Positions 1-8,423 of a stretch of 57,120 nucleotides of DNA are shown in pieces; positions within the stretch are counted from its first letter, which is position 1, and each line of letters begins with the position of its first letter. Position numbers and translations under genes: made by a program. The DNA comes from Pseudomonadales bacterium. GTDB taxonomy: Bacteria; Pseudomonadota; Gammaproteobacteria; Pseudomonadales; DT-91. The DNA is taken from contig JABSRQ010000022.1 of NCBI GenBank assembly GCA_013215055.1, forward strand, positions 8,178 to 65,297, in the 5' to 3' direction. The notes below the pieces were generated by a model. That model ran no database searches, was not told where the DNA came from, and saw only the letters and a list, made by a program, of their open reading frames with translations.

Positions 1-211
1 AGCCTATGGTAAACAAAACCAGAGTGTTCACGGCTTAAATGATGAGACCGCAAACATGGGCGATTTCGGTGCCGGCATTAATTTTGTCTGGCAGAAAAAT
101 CTCAGTGCCCAGCTCACCATCGCCAAACCCACCCACTTCGACATCAGCTATAGGCAGGACGAAGTCGACGACATACATGCCTACTTTCAACTTATTTGGC
201 AGATTGAGTAA
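1..211 (+). CDS. TpsB-family outer-membrane transporter, C-terminal fragment
   Basis: The reading frame is open from the window edge to a TAA at 209-211 and encodes about 69 residues. It shows alternating polar/hydrophobic stretches, for example FGAGINFVW and an aromatic-rich end (YFQLIWQIE), as expected for the last strands of an outer-membrane beta-barrel. The next gene begins three bases after the stop and encodes a filamentous-haemagglutinin-type exoprotein. This should therefore be the ShlB/FhaC/HecB-type partner that exports it. The 5' part lies outside the window. Assignment rests mostly on the tight coupling to the TpsA gene, because the fragment is too short to show POTRA domains. 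Confidence 0.72.
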   Translation, partial: AYGKQNQSVHGLNDETANMGDFGAGINFVWQKNLSAQLTIAKPTHFDISYRQDEVDDIHAYFQLIWQIE

Positions 212-214
212 GTC

Positions 215-3200
215 ATGAAAATACTAAACTTATCCAAGCAACACAGAAACATCTCCAGCCCAGTATCGACGTGCGGCTACCGGCCAACAAGTCTGGCTCA
301 GGCCATCATGCTGGCTACCCTCTGCGTGGCTCACCCGCAGTTCAGTCAGGCCGCTCCAGCCGGAGGTGACATCATCGCAGGCTCGGGCAGCATCGATACC
401 ACCGGCAATCAGACGGTGATACAGCAACATGATATGAAGATGGCCATAGACTGGGACAGCTTCGATATTTCCGCCGATGAACAGGTACGTTTTATTCAAC
501 CCAATACCAATGCCGTCGCGCTAAACCGCATTGCGGATAATAAACAAAGCCTGATCCTCGGGCAGCTGGATGCCAATGGCCATCTGTTTCTGATTAATAG
601 CCGAGGCATCGTCTTTGGTAAAAACGCCATTGTGAATGTGCAGGGCCTGGTCGCCTCCAGCCTAGACATCTCGGTAGATGATTTTATGGCCAATGATCAT
701 ATAGAAGGCTACTCATTTGAAGCCGTTAATGGCATTCAGGGCATGGTCATCAACCGTGGTGCCATCAATGCGGCCGCCGGCGGTTCCGTCACACTTCTAG
801 GCCAGGTCATCGTCAACGAGGGACAGATTAACGCTGAACTGGGCAGCATAGCGCTAGCCAGTGGCACTAAGGCTATCGTCAGCTTCGATGCCAACGGCAG
901 CCTGGGTTTACAGGTCCCCGGAGAGTTGCTGGACAATACCCTGGGCAGCAAAGAGGCCATTCGCAACAGCGGTATCTTACGGGCCGAGGGTGGCCAGGTA
1001 TTGATACAGGGCAATATTGCCGCCGATCTGTTCACCCATGCCATCAACAATACCGGCATCATAGAAGCCGACACATTGATGGAACGTGACGGAGTCATCG
1101 TGCTGTCTAGCAATAACGGGCTTATCGAGAATAGCGGAAAACTGCAGGCTCACGGCGGCAATATCACCTTGTTTGGCGAAGATATCGACATCACCGGCAC
1201 ACTAGATATCAGCGCCACTGTCGAGGCGGGTAGTATTCGGATTGAAGCCGATGATTTCGCCAGAATTCAGGGCCAGAGCCTTCTCGATGCCAGTTCAAGT
1301 GAGGATAGCGGTGGAAAGATTGAAATCTTTGCAGACCGGGTCGCACTGATAGATCAGGCTCGGATAAAAGCCACCGGGGCAACGGGCGGTGGAACCGTTT
1401 TATTGGGCGGAGATGTTCATGGTACCGGCGCACATACGGCACAGACCACTGTTGTCTCCCAGCAGACTCACATCGATGCCAGCGCCACCGATGAAGGCCA
1501 TGGCGGCAAGGTGGTTGTGTGGGCCGACGGTTCCACCCACTTCACCGGTGATATCAAGGCCGATGCTGGATTAAATGCCGGTGATGGCGGTTTTGTTGAG
1601 GTCTCGGGCAAACAGACTCTGCACTTCAACGGCCAAGTCACAACCGCAGCCCCCAACGGAAAGCTGGGTTCATTGCTGCTGGATCCGGATACCATCACCA
1701 TCATCAACGGTGGCTCGGCAGCCGATGACAGCGAGGTGGCCGACGGCAATATCACCAATGGCGGTGCATTCGATAACGATAACTTCACCATCAGCGAACA
1801 AGCCCTGGAGAATCTGGCGGCCGACACCAATATCCGCCTGGAAGCCAAAGAAAGCATTATCATACAATCGTTGACCGACGATGGCGTTTTGGACCTGAAT
1901 CAAAATGGTTCCGTTGTTTTCTCCGTAGGAGACAGACTGACCCTGGATACCCTGGTTTTCTCCATGGATCAAAACGATACGATATTGATGAGTGGTGACG
2001 CCGACCTGTTAATAGAAATGAGATATGGCAGACCCTCTAACCCGTTGACGGTCACGCTGGGCAATATTGTTTCTCAAGGCAGCGGCAATATCACCATTAA
2101 CGTTAACGATAATAACGCCAATGCCAATCAATTTATCTCCATCAATACCCGAAACATTAGCAATAATAGCGGCAATATCACCCTCTACGGTGAAGTTCAG
2201 CAAAACAGTGAAGGTGTCGCCATCGTCACCGGCGATCTCAATATCATCGGCAACGGCAATATCAACATCACCGCCGACGCCACTACCAACGGTGCCGTGG
2301 ATCAAGCCACGATAGATACAGGCAACCTATCCATAGGCGGAAATGGCAATATCAATCTGCTGGCCCATGTCGATTCCCCTTCAGATCCAGGGCCCAGCTG
2401 GATCAATACCAAGGCAGTCTCCATAGCAGGCGATGGTTCCGTCGATTTGAACTCCATCAGCGATGGCCAAACCTCTGGTGATAACAGTGCCGTCTGGGTG
2501 GATGGTGATATCGATCTCGGGGGAACGGGTAATGTCAGCCTGAAAAGCAGCTCCGTCCGTGGCACCGGCAATACCAAGAATTCTCATATCACCGTAGGCA
2601 ACATCCGTCTGCAGCAAGGGGACATACTGCTGGAAACACGCAGCGAAGATAGTACTGGCGATGCCCGCATCACACTTAATGGATCAACGTATAGTACCGC
2701 AGGTTTTGGCACTGCCGCAGGCCAGGGTAAGATCACGATTCAAGACCGGGATTCCGGCAGCACACCATTGTTGATATTCAATAATAACAGCAACATAGAT
2801 ACCACCGATGGCGGTAATAGCACAGGTTCTACCATCGATATCGATGCCAATTTTCGTATAGAAGGCAATAACAGCAATCTGGCTCTCTATTATATAGGTG
2901 CTGCACCCAGGCCGCTAAATACCAGCGATACCAATGGCGGCTCTTTTTTTAACAGCGTTACTCACAACGACTATAACAATAGCGTCAATCTAGGTGATGA
3001 TGTACTGAGTGCAGCCGATATCACATATGATGCAGCCACCTTATTACTGATGGCCAGCGGCAACAGTCAGCTTAACTTCTTTGCCAAAGATTCTGTCACT
3101 ACCGGTAATGCCAGTCTTAGTGGCGTTGATATCAACATCAATGCCGATATCGATGACAATAATAGCGGCACGTTTATAGCCTTTACCGGCACTAACTTCG

Positions 3201-5941
3201 CTATTAACGATGGTAATTTAACTGTTCGGTCACAAGATATACAGCTAGACGGAGCGCTGACCACCACCACCGGTAATATCAATTTAATTGCCAATAACAA
3301 TATCAACCTCACAGGCAGTGGCTCGGCCAATAGTAGCGCAGGTTTAATCACCTTTGACGCCATCAACGATATCATTCTCGCTAATAGCAGCTTTATCAAC
3401 AGCACTGGCGGGGCCATCAATCTCAGTGCCAATAACGATCTGCTGTTGCAAGGTTCCTCTTTTATCAACTCCGCTGGCGGTAATATCGACCTCACCGCCG
3501 ATGCTGATAACAGCAACGATGGTGGCGCCATTACCATGGCCGCAGCCACCAGCATCAACGCTGGGGCCGGCACACTCAATCTTGCCGCCTACAACAACAT
3601 CACCCTCACAGGTCTGAGCACCAGTAATAACACCTCAACAGCCCTTCGAATCAGTAGTGAATCCGGCTCTTTACTGGATGGAGATGATGATGGCTCTCTG
3701 GATATTTCGGCAAGCAACGGCACGGTTATATTAAGTGCCATCAGTGCAGGCCAATCCATTGGCACACTGCTTAATCCATTAGAAATCAGTGCCAATAATA
3801 TCGTCTTCAACAATAGCAACGGTGATACTGCCCTTAACGTGACCGGGGCCATAAATCTGGCAGCTTTGCTCAGTAGCGGCAATTTATTCATCAACAGCAC
3901 AGGTGATATTACGACTAGCGGCAACATTAGCTCGGCCGGTATTACCCTCACTTCCGCCAACGATATCACCATCGGCAACACCCTCAATAGTGGTAGCGGG
4001 GCTATAGATTTGAATGCAATAAACAGCATCATATTGAATACCGACGGCCAACTAACATCCAGTAGCGGTGACATCAGCTTAAGCGCAACAAACTCGGCCA
4101 TAGAACTTAAAGGCAATGCCCTTATCGACTCTAGCGATGGCGATATCACCTTAACCGCCAGCAACGCCAACATCGATATGCAAGCTGTAAGTGCCATCAA
4201 TGCCGGCAACGGCATCATTAAGCTGATGGCACTAACGAATGTCATCATCGCCAACCTCACCGCCGATGGTAATATCGACACAGCCATCAGTATCATCAGC
4301 AATACTGGCTTGATTCAACATGCCACAGGCGCTACCGGCACCGACATTTCAGCCATCGCAGGTAATATCAACCTCAGTGCAGTTACTGGACTGGGTGCCA
4401 GTGGTGAACAATTATCTGTTGATACCAGCAACCTGATTGTCGCATTAACTGTAGCGACAGGTGATATTGCTCTGGCCAATAACGGCGGCAATATCAGCCT
4501 CAATAACCTAGTCACCAGCGGCGGCAATATTGACATCAATGCCAGCGGTGATATCAGCGTGAATAATTCAAGTAGCGGTATTCAAACCACACTGGCAGGC
4601 GCAACCATAGATATTAACAGCAGCGCAGGCCAATTGATCATTAACGATACCATCGACAGCAATAACGGGGATATTTCACTATTAGCCGGCAGCGACATTC
4701 TTATTAATAGTGACACTACGATCAGTTCCAGCGGCGGCCATATACAACTCACATCCTCAAATGGCGCCATCAGCATGGCAGACGATACTGCGGTTAACAG
4801 CGGCAATGGCAGCATAAACGTGCAAGCTTTAGATCACATCACCATCACCGGTCTGATCTCGGCCAATAGCAGTGATCAGGCCATCGTTATTCTCAGCAGC
4901 CTGGGATCCATTTTCGATGCCGACCCGGCATCGCAGCAGCCTCAAGATATCGATATCGATGCAGCCTTGGGTGGCGTTTTACTGACCACGCAGGCTCCCG
5001 AACAAAGCATTGGCACACAGGATAATGCACTGGAAATTACCGCCAGGCATTTAAGCGCCAACACAAATAATGGCAATATTAATATACACAGTGTTGGAGA
5101 TATGCAAATAAACGACATCAACAGCGGCGGCGGCGATGTCACGCTATCGGCAGATGCAACACTCGATATCACATCATTAAACAACATCAACCATTTGCAA
5201 ATAGACGCCGCGCAAACAATATTACGTAACGGAGTTGATGCTGGCTCCATCACTCAAGTTGGCAATATTGCCATCGAGGCTGATATCAGCACAGTTCAAG
5301 GTGATATTATTCTGGATAATGTCACGCTGAGCAATGGCAGCACATTAGATGCTGCAGCTAATATCATCATAGAATCACTGACGATAAACGATGCCAATAA
5401 TGTTCAGCTCATCAACCGCAATGATGCCAATATTCAAATAGATGAGCTAAACAGCAACGCAGCTGCCGATATTCTTATCAGCAGCAGTGGCTCATTAACC
5501 TTGGGGAACAGCGCGATTGATGCCGCCACATTGACCGCACAAGTTGATAACAATGATAATGGTTTGGAAACCATGACGCTTGCTGATATCAGCGCCAAAC
5601 GTGTCGTACTTTCAGGCTCTGCAACAGGAGATGATCATCTATTTTTAAATGGAGCTTTAAACAGCAAAGATATTAGCATCAACAACTTTGCTAATTTTTC
5701 CAAACCTACGATTGGCGACCTTCTTGATCTTAACCAGCAGATCAATGCCAGCATTCAAGAAATAAAATCCAATCAACAGGCCGGTGAAGAAGGCTATTTT
5801 GAAAGTGCATTACGCATCTCCTACCTCGATGAAAACTGCGCTAATGACGACAATCGCAACACCGCCAAGTGCCGAAAAAAGCAATCGATGATGGACTTCC
5901 TGGGCACCTTTCTCATCGACAATCAGATACCCGACTACTGA
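215..5941 (+). CDS. Two-partner secretion exoprotein (TpsA), filamentous haemagglutinin N-terminal domain
   Basis: Large secreted adhesin-type protein of 1908 residues, exported across the outer membrane by the TpsB partner encoded just upstream. Residues 1 to about 47 form a long signal peptide ending FSQA before APAGG. Residues about 48-170 match the TPS (haemagglutination activity) domain: GSIDTTGNQTVI, a VRFIQPN-like stretch, LNRI, and LINSRGIVFG in place of the usual NPNGI motif. The rest is a long run of degenerate 15-25-residue repeats of the type SGGNIxLxA, rich in Asn, Asp, Ser and Ile, as in beta-helical FHA-like proteins. The C-terminus carries two cysteines ten residues apart (ENC...AKC), reminiscent of HMW1-type exoproteins that stay tethered to their transporter. 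The start is three bases after the TpsB stop. The target or ligand cannot be read from the sequence. Confidence 0.9.
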   Translation: MKILNLSKQHRNISSPVSTCGYRPTSLAQAIMLATLCVAHPQFSQAAPAGGDIIAGSGSIDTTGNQTVIQQHDMKMAIDWDSFDISADEQVRFIQPNTNAVALNRIADNKQSLILGQLDANGHLFLINSRGIVFGKNAIVNVQGLVASSLDISVDDFMANDHIEGYSFEAVNGIQGMVINRGAINAAAGGSVTLLGQVIVNEGQINAELGSIALASGTKAIVSFDANGSLGLQVPGELLDNTLGSKEAIRNSGILRAEGGQVLIQGNIAADLFTHAINNTGIIEADTLMERDGVIVLSSNNGLIENSGKLQAHGGNITLFGEDIDITGTLDISATVEAGSIRIEADDFARIQGQSLLDASSSEDSGGKIEIFADRVALIDQARIKATGATGGGTVLLGGDVHGTGAHTAQTTVVSQQTHIDASATDEGHGGKVVVWADGSTHFTGDIKADAGLNAGDGGFVEVSGKQTLHFNGQVTTAAPNGKLGSLLLDPDTITIINGGSAADDSEVADGNITNGGAFDNDNFTISEQALENLAADTNIRLEAKESIIIQSLTDDGVLDLNQNGSVVFSVGDRLTLDTLVFSMDQNDTILMSGDADLLIEMRYGRPSNPLTVTLGNIVSQGSGNITINVNDNNANANQFISINTRNISNNSGNITLYGEVQQNSEGVAIVTGDLNIIGNGNINITADATTNGAVDQATIDTGNLSIGGNGNINLLAHVDSPSDPGPSWINTKAVSIAGDGSVDLNSISDGQTSGDNSAVWVDGDIDLGGTGNVSLKSSSVRGTGNTKNSHITVGNIRLQQGDILLETRSEDSTGDARITLNGSTYSTAGFGTAAGQGKITIQDRDSGSTPLLIFNNNSNIDTTDGGNSTGSTIDIDANFRIEGNNSNLALYYIGAAPRPLNTSDTNGGSFFNSVTHNDYNNSVNLGDDVLSAADITYDAATLLLMASGNSQLNFFAKDSVTTGNASLSGVDININADIDDNNSGTFIAFTGTNFAINDGNLTVRSQDIQLDGALTTTTGNINLIANNNINLTGSGSANSSAGLITFDAINDIILANSSFINSTGGAINLSANNDLLLQGSSFINSAGGNIDLTADADNSNDGGAITMAAATSINAGAGTLNLAAYNNITLTGLSTSNNTSTALRISSESGSLLDGDDDGSLDISASNGTVILSAISAGQSIGTLLNPLEISANNIVFNNSNGDTALNVTGAINLAALLSSGNLFINSTGDITTSGNISSAGITLTSANDITIGNTLNSGSGAIDLNAINSIILNTDGQLTSSSGDISLSATNSAIELKGNALIDSSDGDITLTASNANIDMQAVSAINAGNGIIKLMALTNVIIANLTADGNIDTAISIISNTGLIQHATGATGTDISAIAGNINLSAVTGLGASGEQLSVDTSNLIVALTVATGDIALANNGGNISLNNLVTSGGNIDINASGDISVNNSSSGIQTTLAGATIDINSSAGQLIINDTIDSNNGDISLLAGSDILINSDTTISSSGGHIQLTSSNGAISMADDTAVNSGNGSINVQALDHITITGLISANSSDQAIVILSSLGSIFDADPASQQPQDIDIDAALGGVLLTTQAPEQSIGTQDNALEITARHLSANTNNGNINIHSVGDMQINDINSGGGDVTLSADATLDITSLNNINHLQIDAAQTILRNGVDAGSITQVGNIAIEADISTVQGDIILDNVTLSNGSTLDAAANIIIESLTINDANNVQLINRNDANIQIDELNSNAAADILISSSGSLTLGNSAIDAATLTAQVDNNDNGLETMTLADISAKRVVLSGSATGDDHLFLNGALNSKDISINNFANFSKPTIGDLLDLNQQINASIQEIKSNQQAGEEGYFESALRISYLDENCANDDNRNTAKCRKKQSMMDFLGTFLIDNQIPDY

Positions 5942-6072
5942 TATGTTTTATCTAATAGAGCAAGGTAGGATGAAATGCTGATGGAAATTGTAAAAAACTC
6001 CGGTACTATACGGCCAGAAAAAATACCATCACAGCCATTATTACCCCAATGCAGATACAGGGAGAGGTATCC

Positions 6073-6702
6073 GTGTCATCTTTGATGTCGCTACGTAAAA
6101 GCTTCATATCCAGGCCTTTGATAGCCAGCGTGCTATTGATGCTCTTGTCTGTGCCCACACTTTTTGCCGAAGAACAGCATAGCCAGGCGAAGGCGTTATT
6201 CCTGTTTAATTTTGCCAACTTTGTACGCTGGCCCAAACAAGCTTTTACCCAAAACCACGATAAGCTAAAGATGTGCATCTTCGGCGATGCAAATTTAGGC
6301 AGTTTTCTCGATCAGGTTGACGGTACCCGCATTCGTGATAAACGCCTGCTGGTCATCAAAACCAATGTCCTGGATGATATTAAAAAAGGCTGCCATATCT
6401 TATTTGTCAGCCAAAACAAACAGGATCTACTACCCACTCTGTTTAATTCGGTGCAACATATCTATGTGCTGTCGGTCAGCGATGTCGAAGGTTTTGCCCG
6501 TAATGGCGGCGTTATCAGCATTGTACGCACCTTCGACAAACTCACCTTTGAAATTAACCTGGATGTTGCATTAAAAAATGGCCTGCTGATTAATTCCGAT
6601 CTACTTAGTCTGGCTAGAATCATAGGCCGCGATGGCAAACCGGTAAAAAAAGAGAATTTAGGCCCGGAAGACACCCTTCTACGCCCACAAATGGCCAAAT
6701 AA
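6073..6702 (+). CDS. YfiR-like (DUF4154) periplasmic protein
   Basis: A protein of 209 residues if the GTG at 6073 is used. GGAGAGG at 6061-6067 is correctly spaced for that start and lies inside the longer ATG-6049 reading. Residues 1-32 form a signal peptide ending LFA before EEQ. The mature part has DUF4154/YfiR features: KALFLFNFANFVRWP near the start, MCIFGD, a central CHILFVS, and GGVISIVRTFDKLTFEIN followed by GLLINSDLLSLARI. In Pseudomonas, YfiR is a periplasmic repressor of the diguanylate cyclase YfiN. Here no yfiN or yfiB follows, and the gene lies 131 bp after a TPS exoprotein. It could serve the TPS system or sense the periplasmic state for a cyclase encoded elsewhere. The family call is firm; the role is not. 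Confidence 0.8.
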   Translation: MSSLMSLRKSFISRPLIASVLLMLLSVPTLFAEEQHSQAKALFLFNFANFVRWPKQAFTQNHDKLKMCIFGDANLGSFLDQVDGTRIRDKRLLVIKTNVLDDIKKGCHILFVSQNKQDLLPTLFNSVQHIYVLSVSDVEGFARNGGVISIVRTFDKLTFEINLDVALKNGLLINSDLLSLARIIGRDGKPVKKENLGPEDTLLRPQMAK

Positions 6703-6786
6703 CATTGGCTTAAAAAATCTGCGCCTAAGCAATACAAGCAAGGTATACTGCGCCATCAATATCGCCTACCGATTGGATGCTAAACT

Positions 6787-7734
6787 TTGAAGCCTATTGC
6801 CCTACTCATTTCTCCTGAAGCTAAAAGTGCCTACTTTAAAGACTATCTGGATGTTGCCAAGCAGGAATTAAAAACCGTTTTTGGTGATATTGATGTGGCA
6901 TATAAATGTATAGGTTCCCTGGACTTCTTCCATATCAGCTGCGCCGAAGATGATCTGCAACGCCTGACTCGTCTCTCGTTTGTACAGGGTTTGTTTAGCG
7001 TTGAAAACGAAAAATATATACCATTGGATCTTTCAGGTGACTTCCCTCTGCATGCTGATTTTGTCTTTGGCAGTAAATACCGCGGCAAAACCAATGAACG
7101 TCTGACCCAGCTGCTGATCAATATTGGTCTCAGCTCCATAGATGCCACAGACAGCAGTAAAGTTAAACTATTAGATCCCATGTGTGGCCGTGCTACCACG
7201 CTACTTTGGGCCATGCGCTATGGCATCAAAGCCAAGGGCATTGAGCAAGATGCCCAAGCGCTGGCAGAGATACGCCAAAGTCTCAAAAAATGGACAAAAT
7301 TACACCGCCAAAAACACCAGTTAAAAGAAGGTTTTACCGGCAAGGCCAATAAAAAAGATTTAGGTAAGTTTCTCGAATTTAACGCCGAAGGCAGCTCAAT
7401 GAAAGTGATTGTGGGTGATGCCATCAACGCCAACGATATACTCAAAGGTGAACGCTTTGACTTAATCGTCAGCGACCTACCCTATGGTATACAACATTTC
7501 ACCACCAGCAATACCCGCAATCCGCTGGCCGTTTTAAAAGAATGTCTGCCCCAGTGGAAAGCCAGCCTAAAACCCGGCGGCGCCATTGTGTTGGCATTTA
7601 ATAGCTATATTCCAAAGCGCGCCGAACTGATTAGCGCTTTTGCAGAACAAGGTTTAGCCGCGCAAGACTTCAGCATTCCACATCGCATGAGTGAATCGAT
7701 TGTACGTGATGTTGTGGTTTTTAAACTGCCATAA
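6787..7734 (+). CDS. SAM-dependent RNA/DNA methyltransferase, UPF0020/TRM11-like
   Basis: A protein of 315 residues. The N-terminal part (about 1-95) resembles a THUMP-like RNA-binding region and ends HADFVFGSKYRGKTNERL. It is followed by a Rossmann methyltransferase with SAM motif LLDPMCGRATTLLWA (about residues 121-135) and the amino-methyltransferase motif IV DLPYG (about 231-235). That motif IV points to N-methylation of a base, as in the UPF0020/Trm11/Trm14 group. The frame opens after a TAA at 6781 and the first possible start is TTG at 6787, with only a weak purine run ahead of it; no in-frame ATG is nearby. The natural substrate (tRNA or rRNA) is unknown. It is a single gene with no operon partner visible. 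Confidence 0.75.
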   Translation: MKPIALLISPEAKSAYFKDYLDVAKQELKTVFGDIDVAYKCIGSLDFFHISCAEDDLQRLTRLSFVQGLFSVENEKYIPLDLSGDFPLHADFVFGSKYRGKTNERLTQLLINIGLSSIDATDSSKVKLLDPMCGRATTLLWAMRYGIKAKGIEQDAQALAEIRQSLKKWTKLHRQKHQLKEGFTGKANKKDLGKFLEFNAEGSSMKVIVGDAINANDILKGERFDLIVSDLPYGIQHFTTSNTRNPLAVLKECLPQWKASLKPGGAIVLAFNSYIPKRAELISAFAEQGLAAQDFSIPHRMSESIVRDVVVFKLP

Positions 7735-7744
7735 CCCAACCGTA

Positions 7745-7909
7745 TCAAGATTTCTTGGACGTTTTTACATACACCGCACTGAGCCGTGTTTTAAGTTCTG
7801 CACTTGAACACTGTGGACACTTCTCTTGATGTTTTTCATGTTGACTCATGGATTCAACAATAGAAAATCGATTACCACATTTTTCGCATTGAAATTGATA
7901 ACTTGGCAT
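7745..7909 (-). CDS. FmdB-family zinc-ribbon protein (54 aa)
   Basis: A short gene read on the minus strand. Its translation starts MPSYQFQCEKCG and has two CXXC knuckles (CEKC and CPQC), 20 residues apart from the last Cys of the first to the first Cys of the second, followed by a basic tail ending KTSKKS. This is the FmdB/Zn-ribbon-8 pattern, normally a single small zinc-binding domain of unknown precise role. A good ribosome site (GAGGAG, complement of 7917-7922) lies seven bases before the ATG. It sits 53 bp downstream of the hypothetical gene on the same strand and may be co-transcribed with it. Confidence 0.8.
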   Translation of the reverse strand: MPSYQFQCEKCGNRFSIVESMSQHEKHQEKCPQCSSAELKTRLSAVYVKTSKKS

Positions 7910-7962
7910 CGTGCAACTCCTCAGAAACTGGTGATATCAGGCTGAACTTAAACCCTTATGAT

Positions 7963-8340
7963 TTAGTGACTTTTTTGCATAAATTGACGTATTTTTTCAA
8001 CGCCACTATTTGCACCTTTTTGCGCTAATAGTTTTTTGCTTAGCTGGATTTTCAGCGTATTATCATCGCCATCTAAAACGTCGCCTGCTTTTAATTCCCG
8101 CTCACCGGCAAAACTAAAATTAAAGGCCTGATTATGTTTAGCCTCTTCAAATTTTTCCAGCCGTTGCTCACCGTTAAATTCAGCCTTTAAGGTCCAGTCA
8201 CTGACATAGATCTTTTCGCCATCAATACGGCTAACCACAATGCCTGCGGTTAACAGAGGTTGACTACCTACACAATCATCTTCAAAGCTACTCAACAGAC
8301 CATGGTTTACCACACCGTAACTGCCTATTTCGGTATTCAT
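7963..8340 (-). CDS. Hypothetical protein, 125 aa
   Basis: I do not recognise this protein. It has no signal peptide or membrane segment and looks like a small soluble alpha/beta protein. The N-terminal half carries LLTAGIVVSRIDGEKIYVSDWTL, the middle is acidic (GDVLDGDDNT), and the tail is basic (SGVEKIRQFMQKSH). A GAGGGGGAG ribosome site precedes the ATG at 8340, which supports it as a real gene. It lies between the stand-alone EF-G gene (83 bp upstream) and the zinc-ribbon gene on the same strand, so the three could form one transcript. Confidence 0.65.
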   Translation of the reverse strand: MNTEIGSYGVVNHGLLSSFEDDCVGSQPLLTAGIVVSRIDGEKIYVSDWTLKAEFNGEQRLEKFEEAKHNQAFNFSFAGERELKAGDVLDGDDNTLKIQLSKKLLAQKGANSGVEKIRQFMQKSH

Positions 8341-8423
8341 ATTCTCCCCCTCGTTTTAAACTACACCCTACTTAAGTGTAGCCGCCATTCATTGCAACCC
8401 ATCCTATTAGCAAAAATAAAACC

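Noticed and set aside
496..5253. Many long antisense frames across the TPS exoprotein gene
   Set aside because: They arise from the repetitive codon pattern (AAT/ATC/GGC repeats) of the sense gene, have no ribosome sites and no recognisable domains.
5988..6012. Possible promoter TTGTAA with TATACG before the YfiR-like gene
   Set aside because: The spacing is only 13 bp, too short for a sigma-70 promoter.
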